The position numbers and the translations under genes are program-made. The notes under the pieces are model-generated. The model searched no databases. It was not told the origin of the DNA and was given only the letters and a program-made list of their open reading frames with translations. A DNA stretch of 64,000 nucleotides from Quillaja saponaria (taxonomy: Eukaryota > Streptophyta > Magnoliopsida > Fabales > Quillajaceae). Of the stretch, positions 24,204 to 34,866 are shown one piece after another. The stretch covers positions 5,305,001 through 5,369,000 of the forward strand of contig CM055605.1 of NCBI GenBank assembly GCA_029379385.1, written 5' to 3'. The number at the start of each line of letters is the position of its first letter. Within the stretch, counting starts at the first letter, position 1.

Positions 24204-25604
24204 TATCGCGTGGAAGGCGAAAACAATTTGATCAACAAGGATATTGATGAAGGGCTTGATCTTTCTTTTGTCAATGGCGTTTGGGTGGATGAAAATCTTA
24301 AATTGGAGCCGTCTTTTCAAGTAACTATTAGTTCCATATACAAAACGGAGTTCAAACCTCTTCATTTCTCCAACATGGTATGTAACAATCCTTTCTTTTG
24401 CCAAATTATCGATTAAAAGTAAAAAAAAAAAGAAACTACTAAAATTTTCTTTTTATTGTATATATGAATTCTGTTCTTATGTCTTATGATACCTATTTAC
24501 GCTGCAATAGATGAAGTGAATTATTGGGCAGAAAAGGAAACCAAAGGGACTTATACAAGAAATTCTTTCAAATGGACTTGTAAGTTGTAAGAGATTCAAT
24601 TAAAGTTGTACTTGCGAATGCAATCTACTTCAATGGTGATTGGTTTAAACCATTCAAGAAATATAATACCAAGGATGGTAAATTCTATCTTCTTAACCAA
24701 ACAGTTGTTCAAGCTCCATTCATGTACAAGAGAGACACAAGTTTTTTTCATGGTTCATATGACGGTTTCAAGGTTTGAGTTTGCCATATGAACAAGGAAA
24801 TGACAAGAGAAAACTCTCCATGTATATCTTCCTCCCGGATGAGAAAGATGGACTGCGAAATTTGATAAAACAATTTGATTCAAATCCGGGATTCTTTAAT
24901 CAACGTTTTGAGGGAAGCTTCAAAGAAATTGGTTTGTTAATGATTCCAAAATTTAAGTAGCAAAGAAATCCAAGTTCCGGATACACTATTGAAATTAGGG
25001 TCGCATTTGAATCCTAAAGACATTGAGATGGTTGTTACAAATTTTCAAGTCGAAGATTGCATGAAAATATTTCACAAAGCTTATATTGATGTCAATGAGA
25101 CCGGAACAGAAGCTATAGCTGTTACTTATTCAACCATTTCACCGGGGTATTCTCAGATGAACTTTTACCGTCCGCCACCAATTTTATTCATAGCTGACCA
25201 TCCTTTCATCTTCATGATTATAGAAGAGATGTCTGGAATTCCATTTTTCGTTGGAGCAATTCTTAATACCTTATTGACGATGTGATTTTTTTAGCTTTGT
25301 GATTGGGATTTTTGTTGTTTATGTTGCTAGAAGCCATATATAATATACTTTGTTCTTTATTATTTACCCTATAAAATTATCATGTTTTATTGCTCTTTTT
25401 ATTGATGAACAATGAAGGCTTGAAAAGTTTATTCTATTTGCCTAAAATTATCTAGTACACTTTTTACTGGTTTTAGACAATTATGCTTATGTGGCATCAC
25501 ATAACAAATAATGTTTGATCATTAAAATCAACTATGACAATCCTAGCTATATTTACAAATGAGAAAAAAAAATCATTATTTCAAGAAAAATTAACTCTCA
25601 TACT

Positions 25605-26530
25605 AAGGTTGCCATATAAACATGGTAATGACAAGAGAAAATTCTCCATGTATATCTTCCTCACAGATGAGAAAGATGGACAGCCAGATTTGATAAAAAA
25701 AAAATTCGATTCAAATTCAGGATTCTTTAATCAAAGTTTTGATGGAAGGTTGAAAAGAATTGATGTATTAAAAATTCCAAAATTCAAGTTCAACATTGAC
25801 ATCAAAGTTGTGGATACACTATCGAAATTAGGGTTGCATTTGAACTCTAAAGACATTGAGATGGTTGTTCCAAATGGGGATGGAGATGCAGATAGCATTG
25901 ATGTATTTCACATGGGCTTACATTGATGTTAACGAGCGCGGAACGAAAGCTGCCACTGTTACCGTGGGATGTGGTCTCATTGGATGTTGTCGCCATCCAC
26001 CAGCCGCCATTTTTATTCATAGCTGATCATCCTTTCATGATCATGATTAGAGAAGAGATGTCTGGAAATTCCAATTTTTCATTGGAGCCGTGCTTAATCC
26101 CTTACTAGACTGATTGTTGGGTGTTTGCTTTGGTATGGGAGTTGTTGGCTTGTTGCTTATGTTTTGAGGTCTTTGGTGCTCTTTTACTTTGATTGAGAAC
26201 ATGATAGATTATCATGATTAAAAGTTTATTGGTGTTCTTCACTTATGTATGGATTTCGTTTCATGTTTGATTCTAATACGTAGTTTAATATGAGTTTTCT
26301 TCTTGTCTATTGTTAGAGGCTTACATGTATAGAATTTCAATTCATGGTAGTAATTATTGATCTAGCCACAACTTACTAGATACAAATATTCATCACCCAA
26401 CTTCAAAAATTAGTTAATAAATTATCCCAAATCTTCATATTAAGAAAACAATCAACATTGTTGTGTGCTTTAAAAGTGACTACTATTAAGACAAATGCAG
26501 AACATAGTAAAAAAATTTATGGAGGCCAAG
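25605..26530 (+). repeat. Segmental duplicate C1 (serpin 3' half plus 3' flank)
   Basis: Matches 28287 to about 29335 in direct orientation. Shared flank words include TTACATGTATAGAATTTCAA, TTCATGGTAGTAATTATT and CATCACCCAACTTCAAAAAT. The second copy has extra sequence near 29070-29110 and 29200-29260. Confidence 0.8.
25609..26113 (+). pseudogene. Serpin copy 3, C-terminal fragment
   Basis: Homology begins abruptly at LPYKHGNDKRKFSMYIFL, about the middle of the usual second exon. It runs in frame through IPKFKFNIDIKVVDTLSKLG and [11 protein letters not shown] to about 25920. The frame then changes before [14 protein letters not shown], and again in the ADHPF region. It ends at a family-like NPLLD stop. 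No first exon or promoter is present. It is closer to copy 4 than to copy 1, and its 3' flank also matches that of copy 4. Confidence 0.85.
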
Positions 26531-27299
26531 CACAGGTAAGATATGCCCATAAGATATATAGCAAATGTGAGATAATTTGGAGCGGTCAATTCAATCATGT
26601 AACCTGAAACTGCTACTTCTCTCCATAATTATCAAATCACCAACAATCAGCAACTATGGCTCCAATATCACTTACGGGATTTCAGCAAAATAATTCAATT
26701 TAATCAATAAGCCATCGAGAATAAATATAATGAACAGGAGAAAATAAGAACAAACAAATCCTTCCACTATAATAATAATAGAGATACAAACAATCTTTTT
26801 GTAATTACTACTAGAGGTATATAAAATATAGCATCAAGGTATATAACTCATTGTAGAGATTTACCCTAAATAATGGCTTATAATTATTGTTCACTTATAC
26901 CCTTTAACTGAATATTTCCTTACTATTTTATTTCTCACTAATTGCCGTCACTCTTGGTATTTCTCTAGGCCTGCTCTTTGCTTGCTTTATACACAAGGAC
27001 CCCCACAACTTCTCCGCCAACCTACCTTCAGTCCTCTCTTTATTGAGTTTCTTAGTGAAGGTATCCTGAAAAAGGCTGTATGACGCGGTTCTAACACGGT
27101 CAAGAAACTGCACCACATAGTTTTCTTCTTACCTGCACATGGACCTGCAAGCCAATTAATTGTTTGTCTGTCCTTTTTTTACTTTTCCATTTGTCTATTT
27201 GTGGACGATACCCGGTAGAGTACCAGTATTCTCTTTTCGTGTACATTATACTACACCTAAATATCTTTTCTTATTGTGCTCAGGTTAGTTCTTTCTCTC
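26114..27299. other. Intergenic with an unexplained ORF on the minus strand
   Basis: The first 400 bp are the duplicated 3' flank. At 26928-27116 the minus strand is open for 62 codons. Its composition is coding-like (FLDRVRTASYSLFQDTF, LAEKLWGSLCIKQAK) and a plausible splice acceptor precedes VQFLDRV. The frame has no in-frame ATG and matches no family I recognise. It may be an exon of an unknown gene or chance. Confidence 0.3.
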
Positions 27300-27306
27300 T
27301 ATAAAT
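27300..27306 (+). promoter_or_regulatory. TATA box of serpin copy 4
   Basis: TATAAAT lies 44 bp upstream of the start codon at 27350, after a CT-rich stretch. The equivalent stretch before copy 2 (near 23180) is similar. Confidence 0.55.
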
Positions 27307-27349
27307 TAACTCTCTCCTTCATACTTGTTTTATTCGTTATACGCACGCC

Positions 27350-28824
27350 ATGGATTTCAGCATGAAACTAGTCAAGGAATGTCTTCTTGATGAAGAGAAA
27401 GAAGGTTTTTCAAAAAATTTCATATGCTCACCAGTCTCCATCGCTACAATTTTGAATATGATTGCCTCGGCATCCAAAGGACATTTGTTAGACCAATTGC
27501 TGTCTCTTACAGGATCCCAAAGCTTAGCTGATCTTAATGCAAAAGCTTCTGAACTAATTAATATGGCTGTGTCTACATCAAAAGAAGGGAAAAAAAATCA
27601 ATGGAGGATGATGAAGATGATTTTCTCAACAAGGTACTTTCTTTTTCAGACAATTTATTTTATGTGTAACTACTTGGTTTTTCAATTACAATTTTATTTA
27701 TTTATTTTTATTCGTACTTTAAATGAATCTTACACATCGCACCCAAATAGAGTGGATGGCAAAAATTTCATCAACGATAACAAAAGGCTTGAGATTTCTT
27801 TTATCAACGGTGTTTGGATTGATCAAAAACTTAAATTGGAGCCTTCTTTTCAAGAAACAATTAGTACCATATACAAAGCGGAGTCCAAAACTCTAGATTT
27901 CTGCAAGAAGGTAACTTTAGCCTCTTTTTTCCCATTTGAATTATTGAATTAGTTTTTTTTTTTTTTCCAAACAACTAAAATTTTCTTCCTATTGTCTTTT
28001 ATGTCTAAAATTCAAAGGCTGCAATAGACAAAGTGAATTCGTGGGTTAAGAAGGAAACCAAAGGACTTATTCGAGCAATTCTTCCAAATGAACTTCCAAG
28101 AGATTCAATTAAAGTTGTAGTTGCAAATGCAATCTACTTCAGTGGAGATTGGCTTGAACCATTCAAGAAAGTTAATACCAAGGATGATAAATTCCACCTT
28201 CTTAACCAAAAAGTTGTTGAAGCTCCATTCATGTGCATGAGAAGCACAATGTTTTCTCATGGTTCATATGACGGTTTCCAGGTTCTGAAGTTGCCATATG
28301 AACATGGAAATGACAAGAGAAGATTCTCCATGTATTTGCCATATGAACATGGAAATGATAAGAGAAGATTCTCCATGTATATCTTCCTCCCGGATGAGAA
28401 AGATGGACTGCCAGATTTGATAAAAAAATTCAATTCAAATTCAGAATTCTTTAATCAAAGTTTTGAAGGAAAGTTGAAAATAATTGATATATTAAAAATT
28501 CCAAAATTCAAGTTCAGCATTGACATCAAAGTTTCGGATACACTATCGAAATTAGGGTTACATTTGAACCCTAAAGACATTGAGATGGTTGTTCCAAATG
28601 GAGATGGAGATCGCATAGATGTATTTCACAAAGTTTACATTGATGTCAATGAGCGTGGAACGGAAGCTGCCGCTGTTGCAGCTGGTATTATGTGTGGATG
28701 TGCTCGCAATCCACCGCCACCATTTTTGTTCATAGCTGATCATCCTTTCATGTTCATGATTAGGGAAGAGATGTCTGGAATTCCATTTTTCATTGGAGCC
28801 GTGCTTAATCCCTTACTGGACTGA
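27350..28824 (+). CDS. Serpin copy 4, open but with internal duplication
   Basis: Proposed exons are 27350-27633, 27751-27910 and 28018-28824, giving 416 aa. The first intron (117 bp, GT-AG, phase 2) is a multiple of three without stops, so retention gives a 455-aa protein that also stays open. The second intron sits where plant serpins have theirs. Landmarks are [40 protein letters not shown], the hinge [10 protein letters not shown] and a closing [19 protein letters not shown]. The segment [15 protein letters not shown] occurs twice in a row from an exact 45-bp tandem duplication (one base differs), just before FLPDEKDG. The reactive loop is Cys-rich (IMCGCARN); counting from P17 places a Cys near P1. 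Whether the product folds as an inhibitor is uncertain. Confidence 0.75.
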
Positions 28825-29556
28825 TTGAGTGTTTGCTTTGTGATGGGAGTTGTTGGTTAGATTTTGAGGTCTTTGGGGCTCATTTTCATCAATAAATCAG
28901 AACATGATGGATTATTATGATCAACAGCTTATTGGTGCTCACTTATGTAATATTATTGTCTAGAATTGTCTTTCATGTTAGATTTAGTACGTAGTTTAAT
29001 ATGAATTTTTTTCTTCTCTATTGTTAAAAGCTTACATGTATAGAATTTCAATTCATGGTAGTAATTATTACGTCACTTTGAAATAATGCCCAACAAATAA
29101 AATGTGTAACCCTAACGATCTATTGATCTAGCCACAACTTACTAAATACAAATTTTCATCACCCAACTTCAAAAATTAGTTAATAAACTATCCCATTCTC
29201 TTAACCCTGACCGACCCGTCCATCCAGTTGCACTACCTTAACAATAAGTGATCTTGAATCGTCATATTAAGAAAACAACATTGTTGTGTGCTTTATAAGT
29301 GATACTATTAGGACAAATGCAAAACATAGTAAAAGTTTGATGAAGAACCTGAAGACATCATTACAATATGCTAATTATCTGCAATTATTTACAGTTACCA
29401 AAATTATATGCAAGCACTGCTAAGGTATGCCATAAGATAGCAAATCTGAGATAAATTATAACTACTTAATATGAAAACAGAAATCAAAATTAGTTGTCAC
29501 CAGATGTAAACCATATCTTTGTAGAAGTCTCAATATCTGTTTTTATCAAGAAAGCA
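28825..29556. other. Serpin 3' flank (duplicate C2) and E2 gene 3' region
   Basis: From 28825 to about 29335 it matches the flank of serpin copy 3 (26114-26530). The remainder is the 3' UTR side of the convergent E2 gene. No other gene seen. Confidence 0.6.
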
Positions 29557-32500
29557 TCATTTAGCAACCGTAGGCAGACCAGTCGACGACGGTTTCCCTG
29601 TTATTTCTGGAGATAAAAAATTCTCACAGCCTCTAGCTCCAATTTTAGTAAACTCTTTGACAAGCATATCTAAATAGGCAGGCAAGGAATCCTTGAAGCG
29701 CTTTGAGCTGCTCTTGTCACCTTCATCAACGTCCTGAACACCACCCTTGGACAGACAACCAACCTGAGCACCATCCATGTAGGCTTTACATGCCACCAGA
29801 ATATCATGGGCACGATTGCAGAAATGACCCCAAACAAACTCCTCAAAATGCTGTAGCCCAACATGACACAAAAAGTTTATGTTAAGAAAGAGACAAAATA
29901 GAAAGACAAGAAATCCTAAGCAAACATGAAAAATATAAAAAGAAAAAGGGGACAAATTAAAACAAAAGCAATCACCGATCATACTGCATATCAACCAAAG
30001 ATACATCATGGAAACTGAGATTTTAGGTATCACCGATTAGAAATCTTAAGCTATATTTTCAATAATAATAATCAAGAATAAAAAAGAACTGTATGTAAAC
30101 ACATCGTACAACAAACATTTTGCATATATTTCTGAATGTTATAACATTCAGTGTCCCTTAAAATGTCGTTGGTATAAAACTAGATGGATACCTTTTCCTG
30201 AAATTTTATGCATCTAAGGGTTGCAGAAAATATTTGCTGGGATCAGCTAAGCTATAAATTAAAATTAAAATTTTTCACGCACTGACATATATGGATCAAA
30301 ATAATGAAACCAATGTCCTGCTTAACTGATACTAAAAACTGAACAAGAAATTATTATAACTAGACCCACCTTTGGAGGCCTCCTCATTATGTACACCATT
30401 GTCCTCAAAGATAGGATAAATGTATCCTCATTATACTGCAGGGACCTCATTTCACCAGCTGCCAAGCCGCTCATATGTGCATAACCAGGCTCATTAAAGT
30501 AAGGCTTTGCATTCAGGATCAGGCCTTGTATCGACACCAGAACCTGTAGAATTGTAGAAACACCTGGGATCCACTTCTCATTCTTTCCACCAGACCATGT
30601 GTTAAGCAGACTAAGGCAGACTTTCCCACAATGATATAAATTTGGATTGAGCCGAAGGCCACCAGAATGGTAGTAGACTTGCTGCCAAGATAATTGCCAT
30701 GTTGTCAGACTATTATACATAGAAGAAAATGTAAGATAATGTCACATGCACCTGAATAACATACCGGCGGTGCATTAGGATAGCCAATGGGGAAGAAAAC
30801 ATCAAAAAAGAAGAGACCATCATGGTAAGGAGTCCCCTCTGCCCCGATGATTACAGCCCTCAAAAGATCCATCCTTGCTTCATAAACCCTAACAAATATT
30901 GAATCTGAAAAGCCAAACAATGAGAAAATTCAGTTTCATAAAATCCCTAGAAAATTCATTTGTTGAAAGCAGTTAAAATATTATTTATTATATATTTCTG
31001 CACAATTTAATATGTTGGTTTCTGGATATTCATTAGCATATTGGCCCTCCAACCATTTAACCCCCTGATCCAGCCCTTGCTACATGATGGGAAGATCTTA
31101 TTGCCATTAAAGAGCAGGATAACTAAGCACATATAAAACTCACCAGGTAAATCCTTCTCCAAAATCTTCCACTCCTCCTGAATTTTCTTTGCCCAGTTCT
31201 TTGATGGCTGTCGGAGAAAAGAGGGACAAAATAAATCATGAAATAGCTCTTCCAAAAGATTTCCAATCAAAGTAACCCATTGAAGTATAATTTAATTTTA
31301 AGAAGGAAAATGGTGTACTTCAAACATGTATATGAACTATCATCAGAAAAATAGAAACCTAATTCCTCAATGCATGTGCAACTAGAGGCAAGAAGAAAAG
31401 AATCATACAGGTCTGAAATTGCAACATTTCAGTTTCCCAAAATCATCATGGAGGGAGCTTATTGAGACAGCTTAAAAAATCTGTATTAACAGTGTTGACA
31501 GGCCAAACAAACTGGAGGGGAGAAAGAGACTTCTTACGTTTGGGACTCTTCTCACTGATGGTGATGGCTGGTGAGAAACTACATTCCAATTAATCACTTA
31601 AATACTAAGGTTATTATAGTCCTATACTCCTACAAACTTTCAGTGGAACATCAGTAAACTTCTGTCTTTAATAAAAAAATTCAATGATGATTTTTCATTG
31701 TAAAGTTTCTTTGGGGAACGGGGGTAGTTTCAATATTTTCCCCACGAAAAGGTCATGTAACTGAAAAACTTAGGGATTAAGTTGAGAACTAAAATAACAT
31801 TCAAAACTAAATACCTGCTTTGAAGAAGAACTATGACAAGTATAGTGATGGTCTGACGTATCCTCAACAGTGTCAAATTGTTTAAAGAGTTGAAATTTTC
31901 TCAGAATTTCATCCCTGTCTTCGTTGGAGATCACCGGGACAGGGCTTTCAGCTACAACTACATTATTTAGATATTGGGCAGAACCATGAACCCAAAAATT
32001 ATCAGACATTTCATCATGAGGAGATACAGGTGGAGAAAATGGATGATGAAAACTTGAATGAGCTGTGTTATTAATAAAAGACTGCTTGAAGTTAGAACTA
32101 TAAGCCTCCTGCCAGCCGGGTTTGGTTGATTCTATTCCAAAAGGATAATATGAGGAGTTGACAGGAGGCAAATTTGGGAAATATAAGCCACTTGCACTAA
32201 CTTGGTCATTTGCAGCTTCAGGAGTATGTCCCCAGAAGGGTAGCTCATCTCCAAGAGGGAGCTTCATGGCATCAAAATGATGTACAGAGCCATAATTAGA
32301 TAAACCAGCAGCACCTCCAAGAGGGGGGTGCATGGCATCAAAATGATTTACAGAGTCATAATTAGATAAAGCAGCAGCAAATTTCCTTTTATTCTGGAAA
32401 GCTTCAAGCCGTCGATATTTTTTAGCAAATGATTTCTTTTTAATTTTAGCAGCTTCTGAAGATACCCAAGTAGAAGGCGGCTCCATTCTAGAAGGGTGAT

Positions 32501-34530
32501 CAACAGAATCCCTTTTGGTTTGCCAAGCTGAACTACCAATTAAAGTTCCCTTGGTTTTAGAATGAGGAGGCTCGAATGATTGTGAAGGAAAGGATAAATC
32601 TACCACAAGATGACCCTCAGCATCTGACTGCATTTCATGCCCCATATACAATGAACTACTTCCAGTAACTGACTTCTTTTTACTTTTATCAAGATCCACT
32701 AACCAAGGAATGGGTGCCTCAATCCCCGTAGGTATATCCAGTTTATCAAAATGTGCCTGTAACAAGGTATATTCATCTATATCCATGTAGTCGTCAAAAA
32801 AATGATCAATGTATTTCTCATCCTCATATGGCATATCAGAATTATGACCATCATGACTGATTAAATTATGTGATACTGAAGCAAAGTTGTTGGAAGATTC
32901 ATCCCCACTAGCTGGTCCAAGTGGACCAAAAGAATAATTAGACAAGAGTTCCTGAAAAGATTTGCAAGCAAAACATTATTGCTTATGTTTAACGTTTATC
33001 TTATTTAAAATAATATGTCAGCAAGTAGTTCATGTCCAAGACAAACCTTAGCTTGATGATCATCATAACCATGAGGAATGCTTTCAATTTCCTTCCCCTT
33101 ATTACGTATAAAAGGAACTCTCTCACCAATAAACATGACATCAGGAGAATCTTCATCTTTGTCAATGTCAATCAAATTATGCAAAATAACCTACAGAAAA
33201 GAAATGATTAAGAATTATTTCATCTATTTTTATAGAAATCTGACATACATAAGAGTGAGGAGAACTAAATGGAGGAAAGAAGAAAAAAAAAAAAACAGCG
33301 CAAAACATTCCAGCACTTCTGGAAGCAACAAGCTGTTAGTTGTAAAACAGAACTTGGTGAAGGAAATGACATATCTACAACAGGTAAATGTTATTAACAA
33401 ATTTATGCGTAACATGGCATGAGAATACAAGATAGAGCATCAATATAGGTGATTGATTCTACTGCTAATCCAGGAATGCATGCAAACTTGGGTTTACCAA
33501 TATCAAGTGTTTTTTGAAAGAGTGAACTTAAAATTCGTAATAGTACAACCTAGAGACCAACTAATTAAATTTAGTTTTTATTTTTCTTCTTTTCTTTTGA
33601 CTGAAAATTAACAGCTAAGGTGATAAGTACACATATAAATAAATGAATCAAAACTTATGCGCACAGGGGGTTGGCGGTAGTCAGTACAACAGCAAAAATG
33701 GTTAGCTTATCTGCAATAAGGAACGGAATATTCTAGAACCTAACATGCAGCCCAAGAATATGCAAATGTTTCAGTCAGATTCCTCTAAAAGACAAACCAT
33801 GTCATTCTGGCATATCTTTTTGCTACAAACAAACAGTTTTACTTTAAGAAACCCATGTATCTTTGGGAGGAAAGCATGAATCAACACTGTGTAGAAAAGA
33901 TACAACCAATACAGCAGATATGGAATCAACCACTGAGAGAGCAAGTGGCTAATTCAGAAGAAAACCCTAAACTCACATTAATTCAGTGACATAACCTACT
34001 AAATGTACTCATCTAAGAATTTACAAAATTCAAAAGAAAACACAAACAAACATTTAAAACAAAAACAGCAAGAGCGGCAAACCTCTGTTAAACGAAAGGG
34101 TCATGAATTCATGATTCAACCAAGCAATTCAATGAAAACCTCATCACAGTAAAAAAGAAACAATTTATACTGTTCCAATATAAATGATAACACCTAATTC
34201 CAAACAATTTGAAGCAAAATTATCAAAATAAAGTAACCAATATTCCAAACAAGAAAAGTCTGCAACCTGAAGAGTGATAACTGTATCAAAGTGTTACATC
34301 TCTTTAACACAACAGAAAACAGGTTGCCCAATAAACAAAAATTATCAACCAAACAGAAAATCAGAACAAAAAATGCAAAATAATAGTGGGCAAACTCAAG
34401 CATGCAACTTGAATTTCATAACATATGGGCTTTAACGAAAGACAATCACTTCCTTCATTACCTCTTTTTGCTTAATCAATTTCGAATTTGGACAGATTGA
34501 GGGCGGAATTTCAACGACTTCAGGGTCCAT
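29557..34530 (-). CDS. UBC25/26 (PFU)-like ubiquitin-conjugating enzyme E2, BIRC6-type
   Basis: Seven exons in descending order: 34530-34462, 33190-33047, 32951-31815, 31207-31144, 30904-30765, 30681-30370, 29850-29557. All are in phase, giving 719 aa. Residues 1-450 are a low-complexity regulatory region with acidic patches (YMDIDEYTLLQAHFDKLDIP) and a basic KIKKKSFAKKYRR patch. The UBC domain covers about 450-620. It contains KNWAKKIQEEW, VRVYEARMDLLRAVIIG, GLFFFDVFFP and the active-site segment NPNLYHCGKVCLSLL with catalytic Cys540. The usual HPN is NPN, as in this subfamily. E2 enzymes carry ubiquitin as a thioester. Large E2s of this group (for example UBC24/PHO2) can act partly without a separate E3. 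Exon 3 carries a two-copy 22-aa repeat. The first 69 bp of coding sequence form a separate exon. Confidence 0.9.
32245..32376 (-). repeat. Two-copy 66-bp in-frame tandem repeat in the E2 gene
   Basis: The protein reads LSNYDSVNHFDAMHPPLGG then LSNYGSVHHFDAMKLPLGD, one unit every 22 residues. It lies in the disordered region upstream of the UBC domain, so it is length variation that the enzyme probably tolerates. Confidence 0.8.
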
Positions 34531-34839
34531 CAATCTAGAACTACTCCCCGAATATACTCGTTTCCTGCTCAGAGCGAGGTAAAGAGAAAAAATAAGAGAA
34601 AGAGAAAAAATTTAAATACAAGGTGAAAGAGAAAAGGACAGAGAAAAAATTAAACTTGGAATTCGGCGGCTCCATTGATCGGAATCGGCTCATTGCCAAG
34701 ATATGAACGGCCCAGTGAGATTCGGCTTTGGAAGATCGGTAACGGCTTAGCGACTGAAAGTGTAAGAGGTAATTGGTCTTTGGGTCTCTCCCCCTTATTT
34801 TCTGTTTGGAGAGAGAGAAAATATTAATTTATAGAGAGT

Positions 34840-34866
34840 GTGTGTGTGTGTGAGAGAGAGAGAGAA
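34840..34866. repeat. GT/GA microsatellite upstream of the E2 gene
   Basis: A GT run is followed directly by a GA run (CT on the transcribed strand), about 310 bp upstream of the E2 start codon. CT-rich leaders are common in plant 5' UTRs. Confidence 0.7.

Larger units (their letters stand above)
23235..25285 (+). pseudogene. Serpin copy 2, broken
   Basis: It starts at ATG 23235 with [17 protein letters not shown], nearly identical to the start of copy 4. A frameshift follows within about 20 codons (near 23290), and the frame later stops near 23500. The middle exon (VEGENNLINKDIDEGLDLSF, then [16 protein letters not shown]) sits at about 24200-24375, preceded by degenerate extra copies. The second half is interrupted by frame changes around 24550, 24775 and 24960. 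It still shows [54 protein letters not shown] and ADHPFIFMI, then the family's closing strand. No full-length serpin can be read. Confidence 0.88.
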
